Assembly (NCBI GenBank): GCA_022565635.1
Contig: JAIUMH010000013.1
Coordinates: 1 to 37,973, forward strand
Reading direction: 5' to 3'
Length of the DNA: 37,973 nucleotides
DNA from: Flavobacteriaceae bacterium
GTDB taxonomy: Bacteria > Bacteroidota > Bacteroidia > Flavobacteriales > Flavobacteriaceae
Shown piece after piece: positions 31,384 to 37,973 of this stretch. The notes beneath the pieces are model-generated. The model did not search any database and was not told where the DNA came from. It was given only the letters and a program-made list of their open reading frames with translations. The first letter of the stretch is position 1; every line of letters starts with the position of its first letter. Made by a program: the position numbers and the translations under genes.

Positions 31384-32712
31384 CTATTCAACATTTTCAA
31401 GCTGATGCATATTCACTTTCACCATTCCGTCATCAGCTATATCATTCAACTCAACTTGATGCATTGTATTACATAAATGGGGGTTCCAGGGGTATTTTAT
31501 TTTTACATAGTTTTCAGTAAAACCATGAATATAACCTTCTTTATTTTCACTCTCAAACAGAACTGTTTTTGTTTTACCGAGTTGAGATTCATAAAATGAT
31601 CTTCGTTTTTTAGCTGAAAGCCCTCGAAGCATTTTACTTCTTTTTTTCCGTACTTGAATGGGCACTACTCCATCCATTGAATCGGCTGGCGTATTGGCTC
31701 TTTCAGAAAAAGTAAAGACATGTAAATATGAAATAGGCAATTCATTCAAAAAATTATAGGTTTCAAGAAAAAGTTCATCTGTTTCGCCTGGAAAACCAAC
31801 AATTACATCAACTCCTATACAAGCATCTGGCATTTGGTTTTTTATTCGATTTACACGATCCACATAAAGTTCACGCATGTATCTTCTTCTCATCCGTTTT
31901 AATAATTGGTTGCTACCACTTTGCAATGGAATATGAAAATGAGGCACAAAAGTCTTACTTTCAGCAACAAAATCAATGGTTTCATCTTTCAGCAAATTTG
32001 GTTCTATGGAGGATATGCGCAAACGTTCAATTCCCTTCACCTGATCTAACGCTTGAACCATTTCTAAGAAAGTATGCTCATGACGTTTGTTTCCAAATTC
32101 ACCTTTGCCATAATCACCAATATTAACCCCAGTAAGCACAATTTCTTTAATTCCTTGCGAAGCAATATCACTTGCATTTTTCAGCACATTATCTAATTCA
32201 TCACTTCTGGAAATACCTCTTGCTAATGGAATTGTACAGTAAGTACATTTATAGTCACAACCGTCTTGAACTTTTAAAAAAGCCCTTGTTCTATCACCAA
32301 TTGAATAGGAACCAACATAGAAATCGGCTTCATTAATCTCACACGAATGAACTTCTCCAAAATCATTTTTGCTTAGATCGTTAATATAATCTGTAACTTT
32401 AAACTTTTCAGTAGCCCCTAAAACTAAATCAACACCCTCTACAGAAGCTAATTCTTCTGGCTGAAGCTGGGCATAACAGCCAATACCAATTATAAAAGCT
32501 TCGTTATTCGATTTTTGAGCTTGTTTTACAATAGTTTTAAAACGTTTATCTGCATTTTCAGTAACGCTACAGGTATTAATTACATAAATATCTGCAGTTT
32601 GGTCAAACTCAACACGCTCAAAACCTTCCTCTTCAAAGCTTCTAGCTATGGTTGATGTTTCAGAAAAATTCAACTTACAACCTAAGGTATAAAAAGCAAC
32701 TTTTTTACTCAT
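31384..32712 (-). CDS. mtaB: tRNA t6A37 methylthiotransferase
   Basis: A 442-residue radical-SAM enzyme that turns t6A37 into ms2t6A37 in tRNAs reading ANN codons. The N-terminal UPF0004 domain holds three cluster cysteines, in YTLGCKLNFSE, NTCSVTENADKR and GIGCYAQLQPEEL. The radical-SAM CxxxCxxC is in QDGCDYKCTYCTIPLARG (near residue 148). A C-terminal TRAM-like domain ends the protein. I start at ATG 32712; an upstream in-frame codon at 32763 would add 17 residues absent from relatives. The t6A substrate depends on the TsaC homologue at 18434. It is divergent from the peptide-binding lipoprotein gene. Confidence 0.94.
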   Translation of the reverse strand: MSKKVAFYTLGCKLNFSETSTIARSFEEEGFERVEFDQTADIYVINTCSVTENADKRFKTIVKQAQKSNNEAFIIGIGCYAQLQPEELASVEGVDLVLGATEKFKVTDYINDLSKNDFGEVHSCEINEADFYVGSYSIGDRTRAFLKVQDGCDYKCTYCTIPLARGISRSDELDNVLKNASDIASQGIKEIVLTGVNIGDYGKGEFGNKRHEHTFLEMVQALDQVKGIERLRISSIEPNLLKDETIDFVAESKTFVPHFHIPLQSGSNQLLKRMRRRYMRELYVDRVNRIKNQMPDACIGVDVIVGFPGETDELFLETYNFLNELPISYLHVFTFSERANTPADSMDGVVPIQVRKKRSKMLRGLSAKKRRSFYESQLGKTKTVLFESENKEGYIHGFTENYVKIKYPWNPHLCNTMHQVELNDIADDGMVKVNMHQLENVE

Positions 32713-32790
32713 TTCCAACTCCAATCTTTCAACTTTAATTATATTAGCCTGCAAAGATACCAAATATAATTTGTTATATAAATTGAAGTT

Positions 32791-34398
32791 TTGAAGTCAT
32801 TTCAACTAAATTATTTTTTACAAACACTGCTAATTATAAGTTTTTGGGCTTGTAGCAAAAAAGAATCAAACTATTCTGAAAAGGATGTTTTTAGGTATAA
32901 TGAACATGCTAACATTAGTTCCTTAGACCCAGCCTTTGCAAAAGACCAAAGAAATATATGGGCTTGTCATCAATTGTATAACACTCTGGTAGAATTAGAT
33001 GAAAACCTAAATATTGTATCGAGTATTGCTAAGGATTGGAAAATTAGCGATGATGGTTTAGCTTATGATTTTTATTTGAGGAATGATGTTTACTTTCATT
33101 CAAATGCAATTTTTGGCAAAGACAGTACACGCATTTTAAATGCCAACGATGTTGCGTATAGCATAGAACGCTTAAAAGATCCTCAGGTAGCTTCACCAGG
33201 AAGCTGGATTGTAAAAAATATAGACCGTATTGAGGTCATTGATAATTTTCATATAAGGTTTCATCTTCTTAGAAACTTTCCTGCTTTTTTAGGAATTTTA
33301 AGCATGAAATATGCTTCAATCATACCTATTGAAACCCAAACTAAATCATTTTCCTTTAGAGAAACCCCTGTAGGAAGTGGCCCTTTTTATTTGAAACGTT
33401 GGATAGAAAATGAAAAATTGGTTTTTAGAAAAAACAAATCTTATTGGGAGAAAGATGACCAAGGCAAACAGTTACCTTATATTGAATCTATTGCAATTAC
33501 TTTTCTCCCCGATAAACAAAGTGAATTTATGCAATTTATGCAAGGTGAAATTGATTTGTTAAACGGTCTGCACCCTTCTTACAAAGATGAACTTTTAACT
33601 TTAGAAGGAGAATTAAAAACACCGCTTAAAAAGAAGTTTAATTTATCTAAAGCTCCTTTTTTAAATACTGAATATATTGGTTTTTACTTACCTCAAAAAA
33701 ACAGTGCAATTCAAAACAAAAATTTTAGAAAAGCGATACATCACGGTTTTGACCGAGTGAGTATGATGAAGTATCTTAGAAACAGCATTGGTATTCCTGC
33801 CACTGGTGGAATAATTCCCGCCTCAATGCCTGGAAGTATTCATCAAGAAATGACTTTTTATCAACCTGAAAAAGCAAAAGCTTACTTAGAAAAACACAAA
33901 ACAGAAAGCGGTGATCAAAACCCCAGCGTGAGTATTGCAACCAATGCTAGTTATGTAGATTTAATTGAATTTGTACAGCAAGAATTACAGAAAATTGGCA
34001 TTCAGGTAAAGGTTGATGTAATGCCTGCATCCACATTACTTCAGCAACGCTCATCAGGTCAATTAGAGGCTTTTAGGGGAAGTTGGGTAGCCGATTATCC
34101 GGATGCTGAAAACTATCTTGGGCTTTTTTATTCAGAAAATTTTTCTCCAAATGGCCCTAATTATACACATTTCAATCAAGCTGAATATGATGTATTATTT
34201 AAACAGGCATCTACCAACAACTCTATTGATGAACGAATTTTAAATTACCAAAAAATGGATTCTATAATAGCAGAGGAACTACCCATTATTCCTCTATTTT
34301 ATGATGAAGTGGTTCGGTTTACATCAAAGAAAATTAAACATTTACCTGTTAATTCACTTAATTTACTAGAGTTAAGAAAACTAAAGAAATTAGAGTAA
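32791..34398 (+). CDS. ABC transporter substrate-binding lipoprotein (family 5, peptide type)
   Basis: A 535-residue DppA/OppA-like solute-binding protein for oligopeptides, or possibly nickel or other ligands. The lipoprotein signal ends LLIISFWAC, lipid-accepting C21. The family-5 signature lies at about 60-85 (DENLNIVSSIAKDWKISDDG), with YFHSNAIFGKDS following. NKNFRKAIHHGFDR and FRGSWVADYPDAENYLGLFY are typical of domains III and I. The start is TTG at 32791. No permease or ATPase gene is adjacent, so it is either an orphan or serves a transporter encoded elsewhere. Its stop overlaps the convergent MoxR gene by 9 bases. Confidence 0.88.
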   Translation: MKSFQLNYFLQTLLIISFWACSKKESNYSEKDVFRYNEHANISSLDPAFAKDQRNIWACHQLYNTLVELDENLNIVSSIAKDWKISDDGLAYDFYLRNDVYFHSNAIFGKDSTRILNANDVAYSIERLKDPQVASPGSWIVKNIDRIEVIDNFHIRFHLLRNFPAFLGILSMKYASIIPIETQTKSFSFRETPVGSGPFYLKRWIENEKLVFRKNKSYWEKDDQGKQLPYIESIAITFLPDKQSEFMQFMQGEIDLLNGLHPSYKDELLTLEGELKTPLKKKFNLSKAPFLNTEYIGFYLPQKNSAIQNKNFRKAIHHGFDRVSMMKYLRNSIGIPATGGIIPASMPGSIHQEMTFYQPEKAKAYLEKHKTESGDQNPSVSIATNASYVDLIEFVQQELQKIGIQVKVDVMPASTLLQQRSSGQLEAFRGSWVADYPDAENYLGLFYSENFSPNGPNYTHFNQAEYDVLFKQASTNNSIDERILNYQKMDSIIAEELPIIPLFYDEVVRFTSKKIKHLPVNSLNLLELRKLKKLE

Positions 34399-35343
34399 AC
34401 TATTAATTATTTCATCGGTAGTAAGTCCTTCTGCTTCTGCTTTGTAATTTTTGATTACTCTGTGTTTCAAAATACCCTGAGCAACTGCTTTTACATCCTC
34501 TATATCAGGTGCATATTTCCCATTTAAGCCCGCATTGGTTTTAGCCGCTAAAATTAAGTTTTGCGAGGCTCTTGGTCCAGCTCCCCAACCTACGTATTCT
34601 TTTACCAATTTAGATGCTGTAGGCTCATTTGGTCTTGTTTTTCCAACCACTTTAACCGCGTATTCTATCACGTGATCTGTAACTGGAATTCTTCTTATTA
34701 ACTGCTGAAAATCAATTATTTCTTGTGCATTAAACAAGGCATTGATTTCATGTTTCGTAGTTTGTGTAGTAGATTTAACTACTTCTACTTCTTCTTTAAA
34801 ACTTGGATATTTTAGTTCTATGGCAAACATAAAACGGTCTAACTGCGCTTCTGGCAAAGGATAGGTCCCCTCCTGCTCTATGGGGTTTTGAGTTGCAAGA
34901 ACAAAATAAGGTTGCTCTAACTCATAGGTTTTCCCTCCAATAGTAACGGATTTTTCTTGCATTGCTTCAAGCAGTGCTGCTTGTGTTTTGGGGGGAGTTC
35001 GGTTAATTTCATCGGCTAATACAATATTTGAAAAAACAGGTCCTTTTAAAAATTGAAATCGCTTTGCGTCATCCAAAATTTCAGAACCTACAATATCACT
35101 TGGCATTAAGTCAGGTGTAAATTGAATACGCTTAAACTGAAGCCCTAAAGCCTTAGAAATTGTATTTACCATTAGTGTTTTTGCCAATCCTGGCACTCCA
35201 ATTAATAAGGCATGGCCACCAGCAAAAATTGAAATCAATATCTGATTTACTACCAAATCTTGACCTACAATCACTTTGGCAATTTCTTTTTTAAGTGTTT
35301 GGTTTTTTTGAACTAAGTCTTTTATTTTATCTACGTCTGACAT
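34390..35343 (-). CDS. MoxR-family AAA+ ATPase
   Basis: A 317-residue AAA+ ATPase thought to act as a chaperone that matures protein complexes, usually with VWA-domain partners. Walker A is GVPGLAKT (near residue 45), Walker B FSNIVLADEINRTPPKTQ, sensor 1 LATQNPIEQEGTYPLPEAQLD and a C-terminal lid with GPRASQNL. I start at ATG 35343, 8 bases after the stop of the SurA-like gene; an upstream in-frame start would overlap it. It is the last of four genes on the minus strand. The usual VWA/DUF58 partners must lie outside the window, because the next gene downstream is the convergent peptide-binding protein. Confidence 0.93.
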   Translation of the reverse strand: MSDVDKIKDLVQKNQTLKKEIAKVIVGQDLVVNQILISIFAGGHALLIGVPGLAKTLMVNTISKALGLQFKRIQFTPDLMPSDIVGSEILDDAKRFQFLKGPVFSNIVLADEINRTPPKTQAALLEAMQEKSVTIGGKTYELEQPYFVLATQNPIEQEGTYPLPEAQLDRFMFAIELKYPSFKEEVEVVKSTTQTTKHEINALFNAQEIIDFQQLIRRIPVTDHVIEYAVKVVGKTRPNEPTASKLVKEYVGWGAGPRASQNLILAAKTNAGLNGKYAPDIEDVKAVAQGILKHRVIKNYKAEAEGLTTDEIINSLL

Positions 35344-35351
35344 ATTTTTAT

Positions 35352-36812
35352 TTAAATTTTTTCTTTCACCCAATCGTCTGCAAAATCACATACTTTGTAA
35401 TCAGAATTAAATTTAATGTAAGTATCTTTTGCCTTTTCTGTCACCCACTTTTGAATCTCTTTAATTTGCTTTTGTCTTAATGCAAGTTCTTTAATTCTTG
35501 GGTAATCATCTTGAAAATTAGCTTTGTGCTCAGGAATTTTTTTAGTGACTTTATAAATCTTAAAAGAGGTTTTTCCTGTTCTATCTTCGTCTCGAATTAC
35601 ACGAGAAAGTTCTCCTTCTCTTAGTTTATATACTCTTGTATAAAGCTCTGTATCCATCTTAGCTAATTCAAAACGCTTGCTTCCATCTGCAGAATTGATT
35701 AACTGTCCACCACTTTCTTTGGTTTCTGCTTCATCAGAAAATTCTTTTGCAGCAGCTTTAAATTCTAATTCGCCAGCTTCAAGCATGCGTTTTATTTTTT
35801 CAGCTTTTTCTTTAGCTTCATCAATGGCTTTTTGAGTAACTTCTGGGTAAAGCAAAATATGTCTAACATCTACTTGTTGACCTCTAATTTTTTCAACCAT
35901 CAATATATGCCATCCAAATTCAGACTCAAAAGGTTTGCTTATTTCTCCTTCATTTAAACTAAAAGCGGCGTCTTTAAACTCTTTTACAAAAGAATCTCTT
36001 CTGGTTAAGGTATATAAACCTCCCGTAGACCTAGAAGCTTTATCTTCTGAATAAAAAGTAGCTTTGGTAACAAAACTTGCTCCGTTTTCCAAAACATCTT
36101 GGCGCATTTCATTAAGTCGATCTACAACTTTATCTACTTGTTCTTGTGGCACTTTAGGGCGAATAACAATTTGAGCTACTTCAAGCTCATCTCCAAATAT
36201 AGGAACATCTTCAGCAGGAATAGATTCAAAAAACTTTCTAGTTTCTTCTGGAGTAACTTCTATATCATCTACCACATCAGACTTCATAAGTTCAGCCAAG
36301 CTACGTTCTAGATTAATGTCATAAAGTTTAGCTTTTAAATCATCTTCATTCTGTTGGCCATAAAACTCAACAATTTTTTCCATGCTACCAACTTGTGCAG
36401 CCATTTGGTCCATTTGTTGCTCTGTTTCTGCCATTATTCTTTCTTCTGAAACCTCTAAACTATCCTGAATTGCATGATGTGCAAATAGTTTATTTTCCAT
36501 CATGCGTTCTAAAATTTTACAAGGTGTTCTATCTGAAGCAGGAAGCCCTTGCTCTTTGGCATCTAATCCAAATTTTAACAGATCACTTTCTGTGATTAAG
36601 TAATCGCCAACAACCGCTGCAACGCCGTCAATTTTCTGTCTTACTTTACCATCTTTCCCAATATCAAATACTTTTCTATCTGCATCTTCTACATCTTTTA
36701 TCAAATTGTCTTCATCATCAATTACAACCTGAGCGTGAATACTAAAACTGGTTAACAATGCTAGGGCAATAAGACTAATTAAATGTTTGATACTCTTTAT
36801 TTCTAATTGCAT
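35352..36812 (-). CDS. SurA-like periplasmic peptidyl-prolyl isomerase
   Basis: A 486-residue periplasmic chaperone/isomerase for outer-membrane protein folding. It has a signal peptide (residues 1-28, SLIALALLTSFSIHA before QVV), a SurA N-terminal domain, and two parvulin domains. The first contains VAQIVIRP and ends with SEFGWHILMVEKIRGQ, then VRHILLYPEVTQ opens the second, which lacks the final GWH motif. Start ATG 36812 places the signal peptide at the terminus and overlaps the upstream gene by 38 bases; ATG 36833 is the alternative. The first gene pair and MoxR ATPase follow in the same direction, so an operon is likely. Confidence 0.9.
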   Translation of the reverse strand: MQLEIKSIKHLISLIALALLTSFSIHAQVVIDDEDNLIKDVEDADRKVFDIGKDGKVRQKIDGVAAVVGDYLITESDLLKFGLDAKEQGLPASDRTPCKILERMMENKLFAHHAIQDSLEVSEERIMAETEQQMDQMAAQVGSMEKIVEFYGQQNEDDLKAKLYDINLERSLAELMKSDVVDDIEVTPEETRKFFESIPAEDVPIFGDELEVAQIVIRPKVPQEQVDKVVDRLNEMRQDVLENGASFVTKATFYSEDKASRSTGGLYTLTRRDSFVKEFKDAAFSLNEGEISKPFESEFGWHILMVEKIRGQQVDVRHILLYPEVTQKAIDEAKEKAEKIKRMLEAGELEFKAAAKEFSDEAETKESGGQLINSADGSKRFELAKMDTELYTRVYKLREGELSRVIRDEDRTGKTSFKIYKVTKKIPEHKANFQDDYPRIKELALRQKQIKEIQKWVTEKAKDTYIKFNSDYKVCDFADDWVKEKI

Positions 36813-37626
36813 ATTCAATAACTTCTTTATCAATTTTCTTTTCTAATTCTATTTTTTTCTTATTTAATAGTATTTGTTCAATAGTTGGTTGAACATAGCT
36901 TAGCGGAGCCTCATCTTTTATTTTTTTTCTTTTGGATACATGAATTAATGCCAAACCTAAACTATCAGATATTTCAATTTTGTTTTGCAAAGCTAATTCA
37001 TTTGGCGTTAATCTTTTAAGCTTATTATTAAATTGTTTTAGGATGTCAAGTTCTCTTACCCAAACGGAATCATTTAAAGAGTAGTTTTTAAATTCTAGAC
37101 TTCGTTGTTCTAAAAAAAGCTGATCATCGGTTTTAAAACTCCAAAAAGCCTTTTTTATTTCATCTATATTGTATAGATTTTTAGAAAGTTGCAGGTATCT
37201 TACTTGCAGTAAATTTTCATTTAATTTAAAACTCTCTTGATGCTTTTCAAAATAATTTTTTATTTCTTCATCAGTAGGTTGATAATTTTTGACCTCTTCA
37301 CTCACTAAAGCATCTTTATAGGCTTTTGTATATAATTCATATTTATAATTTTGTACAAGTTCATTGTATTTTTGTTGATCTTCTGTGGGCAAATTAAACT
37401 TTGCTTTTTGCATCAATATATGTTTTAACGCCCACTGGTCTATATAATTTCTGGCTATTAAAACGCTATCTTGATCATTTTTAAAAATCTCTTTAGGAAG
37501 GTCACTTTCATACAAGTACTGGTCTCCAACCTTGGCAAGTGGTGTTGATTTTTCGTTGCTTTCAAACAAGGTACAAGATTGCAACAATAGTAAAACAAGT
37601 AATAATATGTGAAAATTATTTTTCAA
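36775..37626 (-). CDS. SurA-N-like lipoprotein without catalytic parvulin domain
   Basis: A 283-residue lipoprotein (LLLLQSC, lipid-accepting C18) related to the N-terminal part of SurA/PpiC: LAKVGDQYLYESDLPKEIFK is the first strand-helix unit, followed by a long helical domain to residue about 120. The segment where parvulins have VRHILI reads VRYLQLSK, and the GWH motif is missing, so isomerase activity is unlikely. It probably works as a membrane-tethered chaperone. The C-terminal helix is very rich in lysine and glutamate. It overlaps the SurA-like gene downstream by 38-59 bases and the preceding PPIase gene by 11 bases, so the three are coupled. Confidence 0.75.
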   Translation of the reverse strand: MKNNFHILLLVLLLLQSCTLFESNEKSTPLAKVGDQYLYESDLPKEIFKNDQDSVLIARNYIDQWALKHILMQKAKFNLPTEDQQKYNELVQNYKYELYTKAYKDALVSEEVKNYQPTDEEIKNYFEKHQESFKLNENLLQVRYLQLSKNLYNIDEIKKAFWSFKTDDQLFLEQRSLEFKNYSLNDSVWVRELDILKQFNNKLKRLTPNELALQNKIEISDSLGLALIHVSKRKKIKDEAPLSYVQPTIEQILLNKKKIELEKKIDKEVIEYAIRNKEYQTFN

Positions 37627-37973
37627 ACTTTTCTTTTAAAATTTCTAAGGCATCTTGATTCACTTTGTACGTATATTTCTCCTTTAATTGGCTTAACCAA
37701 TTTTCTTCTAACCTATTTTGATAATCTGAAATTACTTGTCCTCTTACTTCATCTAACTGAAGTTGTTTTGGAGGTAAAATTGCTTCCACTTGTAAAATTA
37801 CATATTTGTTATTTTTTTCAAAATATGGATTTATACCAAGTTGTACATCAAAATCCTTAGGTAAAGACAAATCTTCTACAGGTGTATTCTCTATAGTTTT
37901 ACGTATAACACTTGTAGTAGAATTGAAAGCCTCATCGATTGATTTTCCTCTTTTATTTACTTGTTTCAAAAAC
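37616..37973 (-). CDS. PpiC/SurA-type peptidyl-prolyl isomerase, C-terminal part (partial)
   Basis: The 3' end of a longer gene whose 5' part lies beyond the window edge; the frame is open up to the last base. The visible 118 residues (YVILQVEAILPPKQLQLDEVR, then GQVISDYQNRLEENWLSQLK) match the C-terminal region of the large, roughly 650-residue periplasmic PPIases of Bacteroidota, where the ending DYQ...EENWL is typical. The lead codon TTG at 37969 is only an internal residue. No catalytic residues are within the part seen. Confidence 0.75.
   Translation of the reverse strand, partial: FLKQVNKRGKSIDEAFNSTTSVIRKTIENTPVEDLSLPKDFDVQLGINPYFEKNNKYVILQVEAILPPKQLQLDEVRGQVISDYQNRLEENWLSQLKEKYTYKVNQDALEILKEKFEK

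Noticed and set aside
32713-32763. Upstream start of mtaB adding 17 residues
   Set aside because: The extension has no similarity to relatives, which begin at MSKKVAFYTLG-like sequence, and ATG 32712 fits.
1-37973. CRISPR array, tRNA or rRNA genes, prophage or defence island
   Set aside because: No regularly spaced direct repeats, no cloverleaf with the conserved T-loop, and no phage, restriction or toxin genes were seen on either strand.

Overview
The window is an AT-rich (roughly one third G+C), gene-dense stretch of a chromosome from a member of the Bacteroidota, most likely a flavobacterium (Flavobacteriaceae). The evidence is the gene set (bacillithiol enzyme BshC, DUF6952 next to thioredoxin, an MbnP/MbnH pair with a CxxCGC barrel protein, type II NADH dehydrogenase), weak Shine-Dalgarno sequences, several TTG/GTG starts, and promoters that fit the flavobacterial TTG-N19-20-TAnnTTTG consensus. 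The genus cannot be fixed from the sequence. Almost everything is core-type housekeeping and envelope biology. I see no tRNA, rRNA, CRISPR array, prophage or complete insertion sequence.

Layout. 1-2515: the end of an IS21-like element abuts a 5'-truncated mbnP, followed by an mbnH-like di-heme cytochrome and a CDLCGC outer-membrane barrel (a copper-type locus damaged by insertion). 2523-4393: an Lrp/AsnC regulator divergent from a PLP-dependent methionine gamma-lyase-like enzyme, with repeated half-sites between them. 4527-8586: envelope polysaccharide genes (flippase, glycosyltransferase, phosphoethanolamine transferase). 8583-11952: NADH dehydrogenase, then an ECF sigma factor / four-helix membrane protein / TraB-GumN operon. 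12219-16439: class A penicillin-binding protein, NlpC/P60 hydrolase, thiolase. 16440-17211: the only long gap, holding decayed reading frames. 17212-23639: dnaN, threonylcarbamoyl-AMP synthase, a secreted unknown, dapD, an O-antigen-ligase-like protein and bshC. 23831-25881: a two-component system. 26002-28333: a complete fluoride-response unit (promoter, fluoride riboswitch, CLC-F type antiporter, overlapping lipoprotein). 28399-30396: redox defence (DUF6952, thioredoxin, peroxiredoxin, MsrA). 30657-34398: an exported acetolactate decarboxylase-like enzyme, the tRNA methylthiotransferase MtaB and a peptide-binding lipoprotein. 34390-37973: a MoxR ATPase behind three consecutive SurA/PpiC-type periplasmic folding genes, the last running off the window.

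How the genes connect. Cell-wall and surface functions recur: PBP1, NlpC/P60, DapD (lysine/diaminopimelate), flippase, glycosyltransferase, lipid phosphoethanolamine transferase, O-antigen ligase and outer-membrane chaperones. Thiol and oxidant defence is the second theme: BshC, thioredoxin, peroxiredoxin, MsrA. TsaC/Sua5 and MtaB act one after the other on tRNA position A37, although they sit 12 kb apart.

The strongest find is the fluoride riboswitch upstream of the CLC-type gene. Its two hairpin stems and long-range pairing can be read directly, and a flavobacterial promoter would start the RNA almost exactly at the aptamer. A possible sequestering stem ends on the base before the start codon. 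The unknown lipoprotein overlapping the antiporter gene would be a new candidate member of the fluoride response. The other points most worth checking are the IS-truncated mbnP, the acetolactate decarboxylase-like enzyme with a signal peptide, and the ECF sigma operon.
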